This document shows, piece after piece, positions 15,308 to 23,989 of a DNA stretch of 64,000 nt; position 1 is the first letter of the stretch, and every line of letters starts with the position of its first letter. Under the pieces are notes generated by a model that searched no databases, was not told the origin of the DNA, and saw nothing but the letters and a program-made list of their open reading frames with translations. The position numbers and the translations under genes are program-made. The stretch is taken from positions 1 through 64,000 of the forward strand of contig NZ_JALNUI010000014.1 of NCBI RefSeq assembly GCF_026544205.1. The letters are read 5' to 3'. This stretch comes from Curtobacterium sp. GC_Cur_3 (lineage in GTDB: Bacteria > Actinomycetota > Actinomycetes > Actinomycetales > Microbacteriaceae).

Positions 15308-18285
15308 TGTACCTGCACCGGCTCGAGCTCCGCGCCATCGGCCCGTACCCCGACCTCGTGTCGATCGACTTCGCCGCGCTCGCCGCGTCCGGGGTGTTCC
15401 TGCTCGAGGGCCCGACGGGTTCGGGCAAGTCCACCATCATCGACGCCGTCGTGTACGCGCTCTACGGGAAGCTCGCCGGGGATGACGTCAGTGACGACCG
15501 GCTGCACTCCCAGCACGCCGACCCGACGGTCGAGCCCTTCGTCGAGCTCGTCTTCGAGACCGGTGCGGGGATCTTCCGCGTTCGACGCCGTCCGGCGTAC
15601 AACCGCCCTAAGAAGAAGGGCGCTGGTACGACGCGCGAGCAGGCGTCAGCCCTTCTGGTCCGCCTGGCCAGCCCGACGGACCCCGCCGGCGAGCCCGTCT
15701 CCGCCCGTGCACAAGAGGTCGGCGCCGAGATCACGCGGATCATCGGGCTCGACCGCGCGCAGTTCCTGCAGACGGTCGTGCTGCCGCAGGGCGAGTTCGC
15801 GAAGTTCCTGAAGTCCCCGGGTGAGGACCGCCGTCGGCTCCTGCAGTCCCTGTTCGGCACCGAGATCTACGACCGCACCGCCGACGAGCTCGCCACCCGT
15901 CGCCGTGCCGCCGCCGCTGAGGTCGACGCCGCCGACGGCCGCGTGCGGGACGCCCTCGCCCGGTTCACGGAGGCCTCCGGTCGTCCGGACGTGGACGAGC
16001 CCGCCGTCCCGGGTGTCGCCGCCGAGCTCCGAGCAGCCGCCGAAACCGCCGAGGCCCTCCGGGCACAGGCCGCCCTGACCGCGACCGCCACCGCCGAGCA
16101 CGAACAGGCCGTCGTGCTCCGGGCCGCCGCCCTCGAGCGCCGTGCCGCGCTGCTCCGTCGCGCCACGGCGCTCGACGCCCAGACCGCCACCGTGGCGGAC
16201 GTCCGCCACCGCCTCGCCGTCGCCGAGCGCGCCGCCCGGGTCAGCGCCGTGGCGGACGGCCTCGACGCCGCCGGACAGCGTGCAGCCGCAGCCGGTGCCG
16301 CGCGCGATGCCGTCCGCGCCGAGCACGGCGTGACCGACGAGGACACCGCGGCCGAGCGCGACCGCCTGACGGACCTCGTCGGCGGGGTCCGCCACCTGGT
16401 GGCCGTGGCCCGGGCGCTGCCCGGCCGTCGCGTCGCGCTCGATGCCGCCCGTGCCGACGCCGAACACCTCGGTGTCCAACTGGCCGAGCTCGTGGCCGCC
16501 CTCGACGCCCGACCCGCCGAACGCGAGCACGTCGTCGAGGCCGCGCGGGCCGCAGCCGTCACGGCCGCCGGTGCCGATGCCGCCCAGCACCAGGTGGACG
16601 CCGTCGCCGAACTCCGTCGCGTCTCCTCGGAGCTCGTCGCCACGCGGACCCGGGTCACCGACGCGGAAGCCGCCGTCGCGGCCGCCCGTGTCGCAGCACA
16701 GCGCGCACTCGATGCTGAGCAGCAGCTCCGCGAGCGCCGGATCGCCGGGCTCGCGGGGGAGCTCGGCGCAGCACTCCAGCCCGGGGACCCCTGCCCGGTG
16801 TGCGGTGCTTTGGAGCACCCCGCCGTCGCGGCACCCCAGGCCGACCACCCCACGCCCACGCAGATCGCCGAGGCCGCCGCCGTCGCGCGCCGAGCCGACG
16901 ACCTCCTCGCCGACGCCGCCACCACGCTCGCGCTCGAGCGGGCGGAACGGGAGCGCCTCACCATCGTCCTCGGCGTGACCACCCCGAGCGACCTCGACGC
17001 CCGTGCCGCGCAGGCCGACGCCCGACTCGCCGAGGCCCGTGCCGCGGCGGCGGACGTCGCCCGGCACGAACGCGCCCGCACCGCCCACGACGAAGCCACC
17101 CGCGCGCTCGAACACGACCGCAACGACGTCGACGCCCGCCGGCAGGTCCTCCTCGCGACGGCCTCCGGCGACGCCGACCGCATCGAGCAGGACACCGTCG
17201 CGGTCGCCGAGGCATTGCACACACTGACAGCCGACCTCTCGCACCTCGACGAGCAGCCCGGCACGCTGCCGGACGCCGTGGCCGCGATCGACAGCCACGC
17301 CGAGGCACTCCGCGCGGTCGCCACCGCAGACGAGCACGCCCGCGCCGCCGCGCACACGGTCGCCGAGCGCCGGACCGAGGTCGACCAGGTCGTCGCCGAG
17401 CAGGACTTCGCCGACGTGGCTGCCGCCAGGGCCGCCGTGCTCGCCCCCGACGACGCCGAGCGGCTGCAGGAGCAGGTGCGGGTCGCCGACCGCGAGCGTG
17501 CGGTGGTCGATGCCGGCCTCGCGGAACCGGCGGTCGTCGCCGCAGCGCAGGACGACCCCGCGACCCTCGACCTCGACGCCGCCCGAGCCGCCAGGGTCCA
17601 GGCCGCCGCTGCGCTCGAGGCCGCCGCGCGTGACGCCACCACCGCCGCCGACCGGGCCACGGCTGCCGACCGCTGCGCCACCGACGTCGCGCGCGCGCTC
17701 ACGGCCCGGGCGGCGACGTCCGCCCGCAGCCGCGCGGTGGTGCGCCTCGCCGACATCGCCGCCGGTGCCCCCGGGGTGAACCCCACGGGCATCACGCTCG
17801 GCACCTACGTGCTGATGCGCCGCTTCGAGGACGTGGTCGCCGCGGCGAACGACCGACTGCGGGCGATGCTCGGCGGGCGGTTCGCCCTCGAGACCTCCGA
17901 CGAACGCGAGTCCGGCAGCCGCTCCCGTCGCACGGGCCTGGCGCTCGCGGTCCGCGACCACACCACGGACACCACGCGTGACCCCCGCAGCCTGTCGGGC
18001 GGTGAGACCTTCACGGTGTCACTGTGCCTGGCACTCGGGCTCGCGGACATCGTCCAGGCCGAGGCCGGCGGGGTCTCCCTCGGCACGCTCTTCGTCGACG
18101 AGGGCTTCGGCACGCTCGACCCCGAGTCGCTCGACGGCGTGATCGGGCAGCTCACCCGTCTGACGGCCGGCGGGCGCCAGGTCGGCATCGTCAGTCACGT
18201 CGAGGAGCTCAAGCAGCGCATCCCCGAGCGGATCGCGGTCCGGCGGGCGCCGGGCGGCGGCTCACGGGTGACGACCACCGTCTGA
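15307..18285 (+). CDS. sbcC: Exonuclease SbcC (Rad50-type SMC ATPase)
   Basis: A 992-residue SMC-like ATPase. Walker A GPTGSGKSTI lies about 35-44. Long Ala/Glu/Arg-rich coiled coils flank the zinc hook CPVC (about 496-499). The ABC signature LSGGETFTVS is about 897 and Walker B LFVDEGFGTLD is about 929. It forms the ATP-driven clamp for SbcD. The start codon overlaps the sbcD stop. It converges on the sortase operon with about 26 bp between stops. Confidence 0.95.
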   Translation: MYLHRLELRAIGPYPDLVSIDFAALAASGVFLLEGPTGSGKSTIIDAVVYALYGKLAGDDVSDDRLHSQHADPTVEPFVELVFETGAGIFRVRRRPAYNRPKKKGAGTTREQASALLVRLASPTDPAGEPVSARAQEVGAEITRIIGLDRAQFLQTVVLPQGEFAKFLKSPGEDRRRLLQSLFGTEIYDRTADELATRRRAAAAEVDAADGRVRDALARFTEASGRPDVDEPAVPGVAAELRAAAETAEALRAQAALTATATAEHEQAVVLRAAALERRAALLRRATALDAQTATVADVRHRLAVAERAARVSAVADGLDAAGQRAAAAGAARDAVRAEHGVTDEDTAAERDRLTDLVGGVRHLVAVARALPGRRVALDAARADAEHLGVQLAELVAALDARPAEREHVVEAARAAAVTAAGADAAQHQVDAVAELRRVSSELVATRTRVTDAEAAVAAARVAAQRALDAEQQLRERRIAGLAGELGAALQPGDPCPVCGALEHPAVAAPQADHPTPTQIAEAAAVARRADDLLADAATTLALERAERERLTIVLGVTTPSDLDARAAQADARLAEARAAAADVARHERARTAHDEATRALEHDRNDVDARRQVLLATASGDADRIEQDTVAVAEALHTLTADLSHLDEQPGTLPDAVAAIDSHAEALRAVATADEHARAAAHTVAERRTEVDQVVAEQDFADVAAARAAVLAPDDAERLQEQVRVADRERAVVDAGLAEPAVVAAAQDDPATLDLDAARAARVQAAAALEAAARDATTAADRATAADRCATDVARALTARAATSARSRAVVRLADIAAGAPGVNPTGITLGTYVLMRRFEDVVAAANDRLRAMLGGRFALETSDERESGSRSRRTGLALAVRDHTTDTTRDPRSLSGGETFTVSLCLALGLADIVQAEAGGVSLGTLFVDEGFGTLDPESLDGVIGQLTRLTAGGRQVGIVSHVEELKQRIPERIAVRRAPGGGSRVTTTV

Positions 18286-18311
18286 CGACCGATCCGAGCA
18301 TCGCCCTCGGG

Positions 18312-18494
18312 TCAGGGCGTCGGCGTCGCCGAGGTGTCGACCGTGCCGTCCGGCGGCGGCAGGATGTCCGCCGCGACGAACGGGAACACCCAGGTGAAGA
18401 GCGCGAAGACGACGACGGCGAGGAGCACGAGCAGCTCGATCACCTTGAGGGCGGTCGGGCCGGGCAGGACCCGCCAGACGAACGGGAAGATCAC
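18312..18494 (-). CDS. Small single-TM protein downstream of class E sortase
   Basis: A 60-residue ORF from a GTG at 18494 that overlaps the sortase stop codon (GTGA). It carries one hydrophobic span (about 14-40, VIELLVLLAVVVFALFTWVF) and a Pro/Thr-rich tail. A longer upstream in-frame start exists but would lie deep inside the sortase gene. Tight coupling suggests a sortase accessory or assembly role. I do not recognise a family. Confidence 0.6.
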   Translation of the reverse strand: MIFPFVWRVLPGPTALKVIELLVLLAVVVFALFTWVFPFVAADILPPPDGTVDTSATPTP

Positions 18495-19300
18495 TTGGCG
18501 GTCTCCGAGAGTTCCTTGGGGGTGCCTTCCGACGCCGGCATCCAGTAGTCGAGCTTGGCGTGCGTGACGAAGCGCTCCTTGGCGGACCACATCGGGTGGC
18601 AGGCCGTCAACGTGAGCCAGCGGTCCTCGGCACTCGGCTCGACGCCCGGCTTGTTCGGCACGGGGGCGATGGTCTCGACGTGGTCGGGCGTGACGATCTG
18701 GCTGTCGGTGACCTTGTAGACGTACCAGGTGTCGAAGTCCTTGGCCTTGTCGGTGACGCGCACCACGACGGCGTCGCCGGGCTTCAGGTCCGCGATCTGG
18801 TTCAGCGGCTTGCCGTAGGTGACGCGGTGGCCGGCGACGGCGAAGTTGCCCTCGGCGCCGGGCATCGCGGTGCCCTGGTAGTGGCCGAGCCCGATCGTGT
18901 TGAGGACCTTCTCACGATCGGTGCCCTCGCCGATGGGCCGGTTGTAGTCCGCGCCGAAGCGGGGGATCTGCATCGTGCCGAAGACGGACGACAGCCCCGG
19001 GGGCTCCGCGAGCACGGGCGCGACCCCGCGGCGCTCGGTGCCGACCTCCGACGGGGGCTTCACCTGCTGCAGGTCCTGCACGAGTGCGGTCTGGTCGTGC
19101 ACGGCGACCACGTCGGTCCACCAGGCGGTCCAGAGGACGTAGAGCCCCGTGGCGGCACCGGCGATGATGAGCAGCTCCGCAAGGAGCGACAGCAGCGCGC
19201 CGCCGACCGTCTGGCGGGGCCGTCGACGGGGTGAACGGGAGCGACCAACCTGCTCGTCCTGCGCGCCCCCGTGCGCGGGAAGGGTGTCGTGTGTGGTCAC
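18491..19300 (-). CDS. Class E sortase
   Basis: The 269-residue protein has a basic cytoplasmic N-terminus, one TM (about 33-58) and an extracellular sortase domain. Catalytic residues are visible: His in VAGHRVTYG (about 155-160), Cys in TLTACHP (about 229-235) and Arg in AKERFV (about 241). Class E enzymes of actinobacteria attach LAxTG-type proteins to peptidoglycan or act as housekeeping sortases. No LPxTG or LAxTG substrate is visible in the window. The GTG start is kept because it gives a normal-length N-terminus. Confidence 0.92.
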   Translation of the reverse strand: MTTHDTLPAHGGAQDEQVGRSRSPRRRPRQTVGGALLSLLAELLIIAGAATGLYVLWTAWWTDVVAVHDQTALVQDLQQVKPPSEVGTERRGVAPVLAEPPGLSSVFGTMQIPRFGADYNRPIGEGTDREKVLNTIGLGHYQGTAMPGAEGNFAVAGHRVTYGKPLNQIADLKPGDAVVVRVTDKAKDFDTWYVYKVTDSQIVTPDHVETIAPVPNKPGVEPSAEDRWLTLTACHPMWSAKERFVTHAKLDYWMPASEGTPKELSETAK

Positions 19301-19397
19301 GTGGCTCCTGGTCCGGTCGTTCTGCGTCGCGGTGACGACGGGCTAGGTCTATCAGACCACGGTGACGCCCCGTCGAGGACGTTCTCCACAGTGTCGG

Positions 19398-19403
19398 TAC
19401 CGT
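19398..19403 (+). promoter_or_regulatory. -10 of leaderless promoter for ypeA
   Basis: TACCGT ends 6 nt before the GTG at 19410, which fixes this as the probable start. Confidence 0.55.
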
Positions 19404-19409
19404 GGCGGG

Positions 19410-19841
19410 GTGGAACACGTGATCCGTCCGTTCACCCCTGCCGACACCGAGGCGGTCGTCGCCGTGTGGGAGTCCTGCGGCCTGGTCCGTCCGTGGAACG
19501 ACCCGCGGCGGGACATCGCCCGCAAGCTGACCGTGCAGCCCGAGCTGTTCCTGGTGGCGACCGAGGCCGAGAGCGACACCGTCGTCGCCGCGGGGATGGC
19601 CGGCTTCGACGGACACCGCGGCTGGGTCAACTACCTGGCGGTCCGCCCCGACCTGCAGGGCTCCGGGCTCGGGCGCGCGTTCATGGCGGAGTTCGAACGG
19701 CTGCTCACCGACCTCGGCTGCCCGAAGCTCAACCTGCAGGTGCGCGCGGGCAACGAGCAGGTGATCGGCTTCTACGAGTCGCTCGGCTACGCCGACGACC
19801 ACACGGTGTCGATGGGCAAGCGCCTGATCCCGGACGCCTGA
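19410..19841 (+). CDS. ypeA: GNAT acetyltransferase, YpeA type
   Basis: The 143 residues follow E. coli YpeA closely. It has WESCGLVRPWNDPRRDI near 18-34, the acetyl-CoA loop LQGSGLGRAFM (about 81-91), GCPKLNLQVRAGN (about 104) and the terminal GKRLIPD. GNAT enzymes transfer acetyl from acetyl-CoA to amines; YpeA's substrate is not settled. The last bases of the gene form the first unit of a 19-bp tandem repeat. Confidence 0.88.
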   Translation: MEHVIRPFTPADTEAVVAVWESCGLVRPWNDPRRDIARKLTVQPELFLVATEAESDTVVAAGMAGFDGHRGWVNYLAVRPDLQGSGLGRAFMAEFERLLTDLGCPKLNLQVRAGNEQVIGFYESLGYADDHTVSMGKRLIPDA

Positions 19842-19949
19842 CACAGGCGATCGCGCCTGACACAGGCGATCGCGCCTGACACAGGCGATCGCGCCTGACT
19901 CAGACGATCGCGCCGGACTCAGACGATCGCGCCTGACTCAGGCGAGCGC
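19836..19949. repeat. Six tandem 19-bp palindromic units between convergent genes
   Basis: Units start at 19836, 19855, 19874, 19893, 19912 and 19931. The first three read GCCTGACACAGGCGATCGC, and the others differ at a few bases. Each holds a small hairpin, GCCTG-aca-CAGGC, plus GCGATCGC or a variant. The array contains the stop codons of both ypeA and the EamA gene, so it probably terminates both. Confidence 0.85.
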
Positions 19950-20861
19950 GAGCGTGACCGACGCCGTCAGCGCCAGGCCGATGCCCACGGCCTGCAGGGC
20001 GGCGAGCCGCTCCCGCAGTACGATCCCCGCGAGCAGCACGGTGCCGATCGGGTAGAGCGCGTTGAGCACGCTGATCACCGGCAGCGTCGACGGGTCCGTG
20101 CTCGAGTGCAGCCCGGTCTGGATGAACACGTTGGCCAGGGCGTCGAACACCCCGCACGCCACGACCACCAGCGCGAGCCGTCGGACCGTGCCGGCGACGG
20201 CCGGGGGACCGGCCACGTCGGGAGCGCCGGCCGAGTCGGTGACGCGGGAGGAGCCTCCTGTCCGGAGGACAGCAGCCACCGCCGCGGCTCCCAGCAGCAC
20301 CGCCTGCAGCAGCCGCGCGACCACCAGCGGGGCCATGCCGGAGTCCGCCGGCGTCTCGTTGAAGGCGAGCACGATCCCACCGAACCCGCACCCGGCGACC
20401 GCTGCCGTGACCACGCCGCGCGCCGTCAGCCGAGCGCCACCGGGGTCCCGGACCGACGCCACGAGCACGACGGCCACGACCGCGACGACCAGCGCCCCGA
20501 TCGCCACCGGTGAGAGCACGGTCCCGCCCGCGAGCGCGACGACGACGGGCACCACGGCGGCGAACACCGCGGTCAGCGGCGACAGGACGCTCATCGGCCC
20601 CATCGCCAGCGCCGCGTAGAGCAGGAGCACGCCGACCGCGCCGGAGACGCCGGCGACCGCGCCCCAGAGGGTGGCCTGCCACGAGGCCCGACCGCCGACG
20701 AGTGCCAGCGCGACCAGGAGCGGAGCGATCCCGACGACGGCCGCGAACGCGGCGACGGTGACGGGCCGGAGTCGCCGCGACGCCAGGCCGCCGAGGAAGT
20801 CCGCGAACCCGTACACGAGCGCGCCGCAGAGGCCCAGCACGACGGTGATCACGGGTCCCAT
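19938..20861 (-). CDS. EamA-family (DMT superfamily) transporter
   Basis: The 307 residues contain about ten hydrophobic helices arranged as two EamA halves. Each has the typical late motif: AMGPMSVLSPLTAVFAA in the first half and TLPVISVLNALYPIGTV in the second. Such proteins export amino acids or other small metabolites. A Gly/Ser-rich cytoplasmic linker lies near 204-224. Its 3' end is built from the 19-bp repeat units. The upstream region is shared with the divergent CPBP gene. Confidence 0.87.
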   Translation of the reverse strand: MGPVITVVLGLCGALVYGFADFLGGLASRRLRPVTVAAFAAVVGIAPLLVALALVGGRASWQATLWGAVAGVSGAVGVLLLYAALAMGPMSVLSPLTAVFAAVVPVVVALAGGTVLSPVAIGALVVAVVAVVLVASVRDPGGARLTARGVVTAAVAGCGFGGIVLAFNETPADSGMAPLVVARLLQAVLLGAAAVAAVLRTGGSSRVTDSAGAPDVAGPPAVAGTVRRLALVVVACGVFDALANVFIQTGLHSSTDPSTLPVISVLNALYPIGTVLLAGIVLRERLAALQAVGIGLALTASVTLALA

Positions 20862-20875
20862 CCTGCCCTCACCGG

Positions 20876-20881
20876 TACTGT
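20876..20881 (+). promoter_or_regulatory. -10 of leaderless promoter for the CPBP protease gene
   Basis: TACTGT ends 6 nt before the GTG at 20888. There is no Shine-Dalgarno sequence. Confidence 0.5.
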
Positions 20882-20887
20882 GCGACC

Positions 20888-21997
20888 GTGAGCGTTCCCT
20901 ACCACCGTCTCTTCCGCGTCCACGGCCGCTGGCGCTGGTGGCGTCCGCTCGTGGCCCTCGCGTTCTTCGCCGGGTGGTACCTGGCGACGCAGATCCTCAT
21001 CACGGTCGCCTACTTCGTGCCGATCGGGGCCACGCAGGGGCCGCAGGGGCTCCTCGACCTCGAGCAGAGCCTGCAGCAGGGCGCGCTCGACCCGACGGAC
21101 CCGATCGTGCTGTCGCTGTCCCTGGTGTCGCTCGTCGTGCTGCTGCCGGGGATCCTGCTCGCGGTGAAGATCGCGCGCCTCGGCCCGGCGAACACCCTGT
21201 CGTCGGTTCGCTTCCGTGTGCGCTGGCGCTGGGCGGCGTGGTGCCTGCTGCCGACGCTCGTCATCGCGGCGATCATGTTCTTCGTCCAGACCTGGGGCAT
21301 GTTCACGTTCGCCGGTGGCCTCGGGTGGGACCACGACGCGATCGGGCAGTCGACCGTCTCCGTCCAGACCCTCACCCTGACGATCGCGATGGTCGTCCTG
21401 CTCGTGCCGTTCCAGGGCGCAGCAGAGGAGTACGTCTTCCGCGGCTTCCTCATGCAGACCCTCGGCGCCTGGATCCCGTGGCGGAAGGTCGGCGCCGTCG
21501 TGGCCGTCCTCGTCTCCACCGTCGTGTTCGCCCTGCTGCACATCCCCAACGGCTACAACGTCTGGGGCATCCTCGACGTCGGCTCGTTCGGGCTCGTGGC
21601 GGCGGTCATCGTGCTCCGGACTGGCGGGCTCGAGGCCACCGTCCTGCAGCACGCCTTCAACAACATCATGATCTTCGTGCTCCAGGCGCCGGGGTGGTCG
21701 AAGGTCGACCTCGACTCCTCGAACGGCACCGTCGTCGGCTGGCTCGTCACGCTCGCCACGTCGCTCGCGTACTGGGGCATGGTCGAGTTCCTCGCCCACT
21801 GGCGTGGACTCGACCGGCGCTTCCCCGGCGCCGAGACCCCGCGCTTCCGCGGCATGGTCCCCACCTGGGCGGGCGGCACGCGGTGGGTCCAGCCGGGAGG
21901 CCTCGGCTGGTCGGGTGCACCGGCTCGCTCCGAGGGGGTGGCCGGGTCCACCGCCGCGGTCGCGCCCGCCGGGTCGGTCGCCGGCGCCGACAGCTGA
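20888..21997 (+). CDS. CPBP-family intramembrane metalloprotease
   Basis: A 369-residue membrane protein with the three CPBP (Abi/CAAX protease-like) motifs: AAEEYVFRG (EExxxR, about 178-186), FALLH (about 214-218) and HAFNN (HxxxN, about 254-258). These place metal ligands inside the membrane. The C-terminal 70 residues are cytosolic, Gly/Ala/Pro-rich and probably disordered. Family members process membrane peptides or bacteriocins; the substrate here is unknown. Confidence 0.9.
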   Translation: MSVPYHRLFRVHGRWRWWRPLVALAFFAGWYLATQILITVAYFVPIGATQGPQGLLDLEQSLQQGALDPTDPIVLSLSLVSLVVLLPGILLAVKIARLGPANTLSSVRFRVRWRWAAWCLLPTLVIAAIMFFVQTWGMFTFAGGLGWDHDAIGQSTVSVQTLTLTIAMVVLLVPFQGAAEEYVFRGFLMQTLGAWIPWRKVGAVVAVLVSTVVFALLHIPNGYNVWGILDVGSFGLVAAVIVLRTGGLEATVLQHAFNNIMIFVLQAPGWSKVDLDSSNGTVVGWLVTLATSLAYWGMVEFLAHWRGLDRRFPGAETPRFRGMVPTWAGGTRWVQPGGLGWSGAPARSEGVAGSTAAVAPAGSVAGADS

Positions 21998-22041
21998 CCG
22001 CGCACCCTGTGGACAGCGGGATGGGTGTCGTCGGTCGCCCG

Positions 22042-22047
22042 TAGGCT
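22042..22047 (+). promoter_or_regulatory. -10 of leaderless recQ promoter
   Basis: TAGGCT ends 6 nt before the recQ ATG at 22054. Confidence 0.6.
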
Positions 22048-22053
22048 GGACGC

Positions 22054-23907
22054 ATGAGCACCACCTCGGCCGCCGTCGTGCCCGACGCGTCCCCGTCGCG
22101 AACCGCGGCGCTCGACGTCCTGCACCGGGTGTGGGGGTACGACGACTTCCGCGGCGAGCAGGCGGCGATCATCGACCGCGTGGTCTCGGGGCAGGACGCC
22201 CTGGTGCTCATGCCCACGGGTGGCGGCAAGTCGCTCTGCTACCAGGTGCCCGCGCTCGTGCGCGACGGCGTGGGGGTCGTCGTCTCGCCGCTGATCGCGC
22301 TGATGCAGGACCAGGTCGACGCCCTCGCGGCCAACGGCGTCAAGGCCGCGTTCCTCAACTCCACGCAGGGCCCCGACGAGCGTGCCCGCGTCGAGCGTGC
22401 CGTCGTGCAGGGTGAGGTCGACATGCTCTACCTCGCGCCCGAGCGGCTGAAGCTCGAGTCCACCCGCTCGTTGCTCGACCGCGCCCGCATCGCCCTGTTC
22501 GCCATCGACGAGGCCCACTGTGTCGCCCAGTGGGGCCACGACTTCCGCCCGGACTACCTCGAGCTGAGCGTCCTGCACGAGCGCTGGCCGACCGTGCCGC
22601 GGATCGCGCTCACCGCCACGGCCACCCCGCAGACGCACCGTGAGATCTCCGGCCGGCTCGGGCTGGACGACGCCGAGCACTTCGTCGCCGACTTCGACCG
22701 ACCGAACATCCAGTACCGGATCGAACCCAAGACGGGCGCGCTCCAGCAGCTGCTGACGTTCATCCGCACGGAGCACAAGGGCGACGCGGGCATCGTGTAC
22801 TGCCTGTCGCGCAACTCGGTCGAGCGCACGGCCGCGGCGCTCGTCGACCAGGGCATCCCCGCGCTGCCGTACCACGCGGGGCTCGACGTCCGGGTCCGCG
22901 AGCGCAACCAGTCCCGCTTCCTGCGTGAGGACGGCATCGTGATGGTCGCCACGATCGCGTTCGGCATGGGCATCGACAAGCCCGACGTGCGCTTCGTCGC
23001 CCACCTCGACCTGCCCAAGTCCCTCGAGGGCTACTACCAGGAGACCGGCCGTGCCGGGCGTGACGGCCAGCCCTCCACCGCGTGGCTGGCGTACGGGCTG
23101 AACGACGTCGTGCAGCAGCGCCGGATGATCGACCAGTCCGAGGGCGACGCCGCGCACCGCCGTCAGCTCAGTGCACACCTCGACGCCATGCTCGCGCTCT
23201 GCGAGACGATCGAGTGTCGCCGGGTGCGGTTGCTCGCCTACTTCGGCCAGGAATCGACCGCGTGCGGCAACTGCGACACGTGCATCGCCCCGCCCGAGTC
23301 GTGGGACGGCACCGTGCCGGCGCAGAAGCTCCTGTCGACCATCGTGCGGCTCGACCGCGAGCGCGGACAGCGCTACGGCGTCGCGCACCTCGTCGACATC
23401 CTCGTGGGCAAGCAGTCACCGCGCGTGCAGGAACTCAAGCACGAGTCCCTCGCGACCTTCGGGATCGGTGCCGACCTGTCCGAGGGCGAGTGGCGCACCG
23501 TCGCCCGACAGGTCCTCGCGCAGGGCTACGCCGCGGTGTCGGGTGACGGCTTCGGCACGCTCGTCCTCAGCCAGAGCAGCGCCGAGGTCCTCGCCGGTCG
23601 CGTGCAGGTCCTCATGCGCCGCGACCCGGTCAAGGCGCCTCGTGCCAGCCGTGGCCGCCGCACGGTCGTGTCCGACATGCCGCAGGAGGCCGTCGGCCTG
23701 TTCGAGGCCCTGCGGGCATGGCGTGCGGCACAGGCCCGCGAGCAGGGCGTCCCCGCGTACGTGGTCTTCAACGACGCCACGCTCCGGGGCATCGCGGCGG
23801 TCCGCCCGTCCGACGTCGACCAGCTCGCCGAGATCTCCGGCGTCGGTGCCGCGAAGCTCGAGTCCTACGGCCGTGCCGTGCTCGACGTGGTGGCCGCCGC
23901 GGAGTGA
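22054..23907 (+). CDS. recQ: ATP-dependent DNA helicase RecQ
   Basis: The 617 residues show Walker A MPTGGGKSLC (about 52-61), the RecQ box AIDEAHCVAQWGHDFRPDY (about 150-168) and helicase motif VI (QETGRAGRDGQ, about 329). The RQC zinc ligands are in CGNCDTC (about 406-412), and an HRDC domain closes the protein (about 545-617). This is the full three-domain architecture. It unwinds DNA 3' to 5' in recombination and fork repair. Confidence 0.95.
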   Translation: MSTTSAAVVPDASPSRTAALDVLHRVWGYDDFRGEQAAIIDRVVSGQDALVLMPTGGGKSLCYQVPALVRDGVGVVVSPLIALMQDQVDALAANGVKAAFLNSTQGPDERARVERAVVQGEVDMLYLAPERLKLESTRSLLDRARIALFAIDEAHCVAQWGHDFRPDYLELSVLHERWPTVPRIALTATATPQTHREISGRLGLDDAEHFVADFDRPNIQYRIEPKTGALQQLLTFIRTEHKGDAGIVYCLSRNSVERTAAALVDQGIPALPYHAGLDVRVRERNQSRFLREDGIVMVATIAFGMGIDKPDVRFVAHLDLPKSLEGYYQETGRAGRDGQPSTAWLAYGLNDVVQQRRMIDQSEGDAAHRRQLSAHLDAMLALCETIECRRVRLLAYFGQESTACGNCDTCIAPPESWDGTVPAQKLLSTIVRLDRERGQRYGVAHLVDILVGKQSPRVQELKHESLATFGIGADLSEGEWRTVARQVLAQGYAAVSGDGFGTLVLSQSSAEVLAGRVQVLMRRDPVKAPRASRGRRTVVSDMPQEAVGLFEALRAWRAAQAREQGVPAYVVFNDATLRGIAAVRPSDVDQLAEISGVGAAKLESYGRAVLDVVAAAE

Positions 23908-23911
23908 CCTC

Positions 23912-23941
23912 GGGGTGCATGCCGCCGTCGGCATGTGCCCC
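23912..23941 (+). terminator. Hairpin after recQ
   Basis: GGGGTGCATGCCG-ccgt-CGGCATGTGCCCC pairs completely if two G-U wobbles are allowed, and it starts 5 bp after the recQ stop codon. Confidence 0.6.
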
Positions 23942-23954
23942 TCGGACCCGTGGC

Positions 23955-23960
23955 TACACT
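23955..23960 (+). promoter_or_regulatory. -10 element upstream of plsC-like gene
   Basis: TACACT lies 29 bp before the GTG at 23990. Here a Shine-Dalgarno GAGGAGG (about 23977-23983) is present, so this mRNA has a normal leader. Confidence 0.45.
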
Positions 23961-23989
23961 CGGTACCTCTCGCCCCGAGGAGGCTCCAG

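Noticed and set aside
19836-19949. Cyanobacterial-style HIP1 repeats because of GCGATCGC
   Set aside because: The octamer here is part of a local tandem duplication, and the organism is clearly an actinobacterium.
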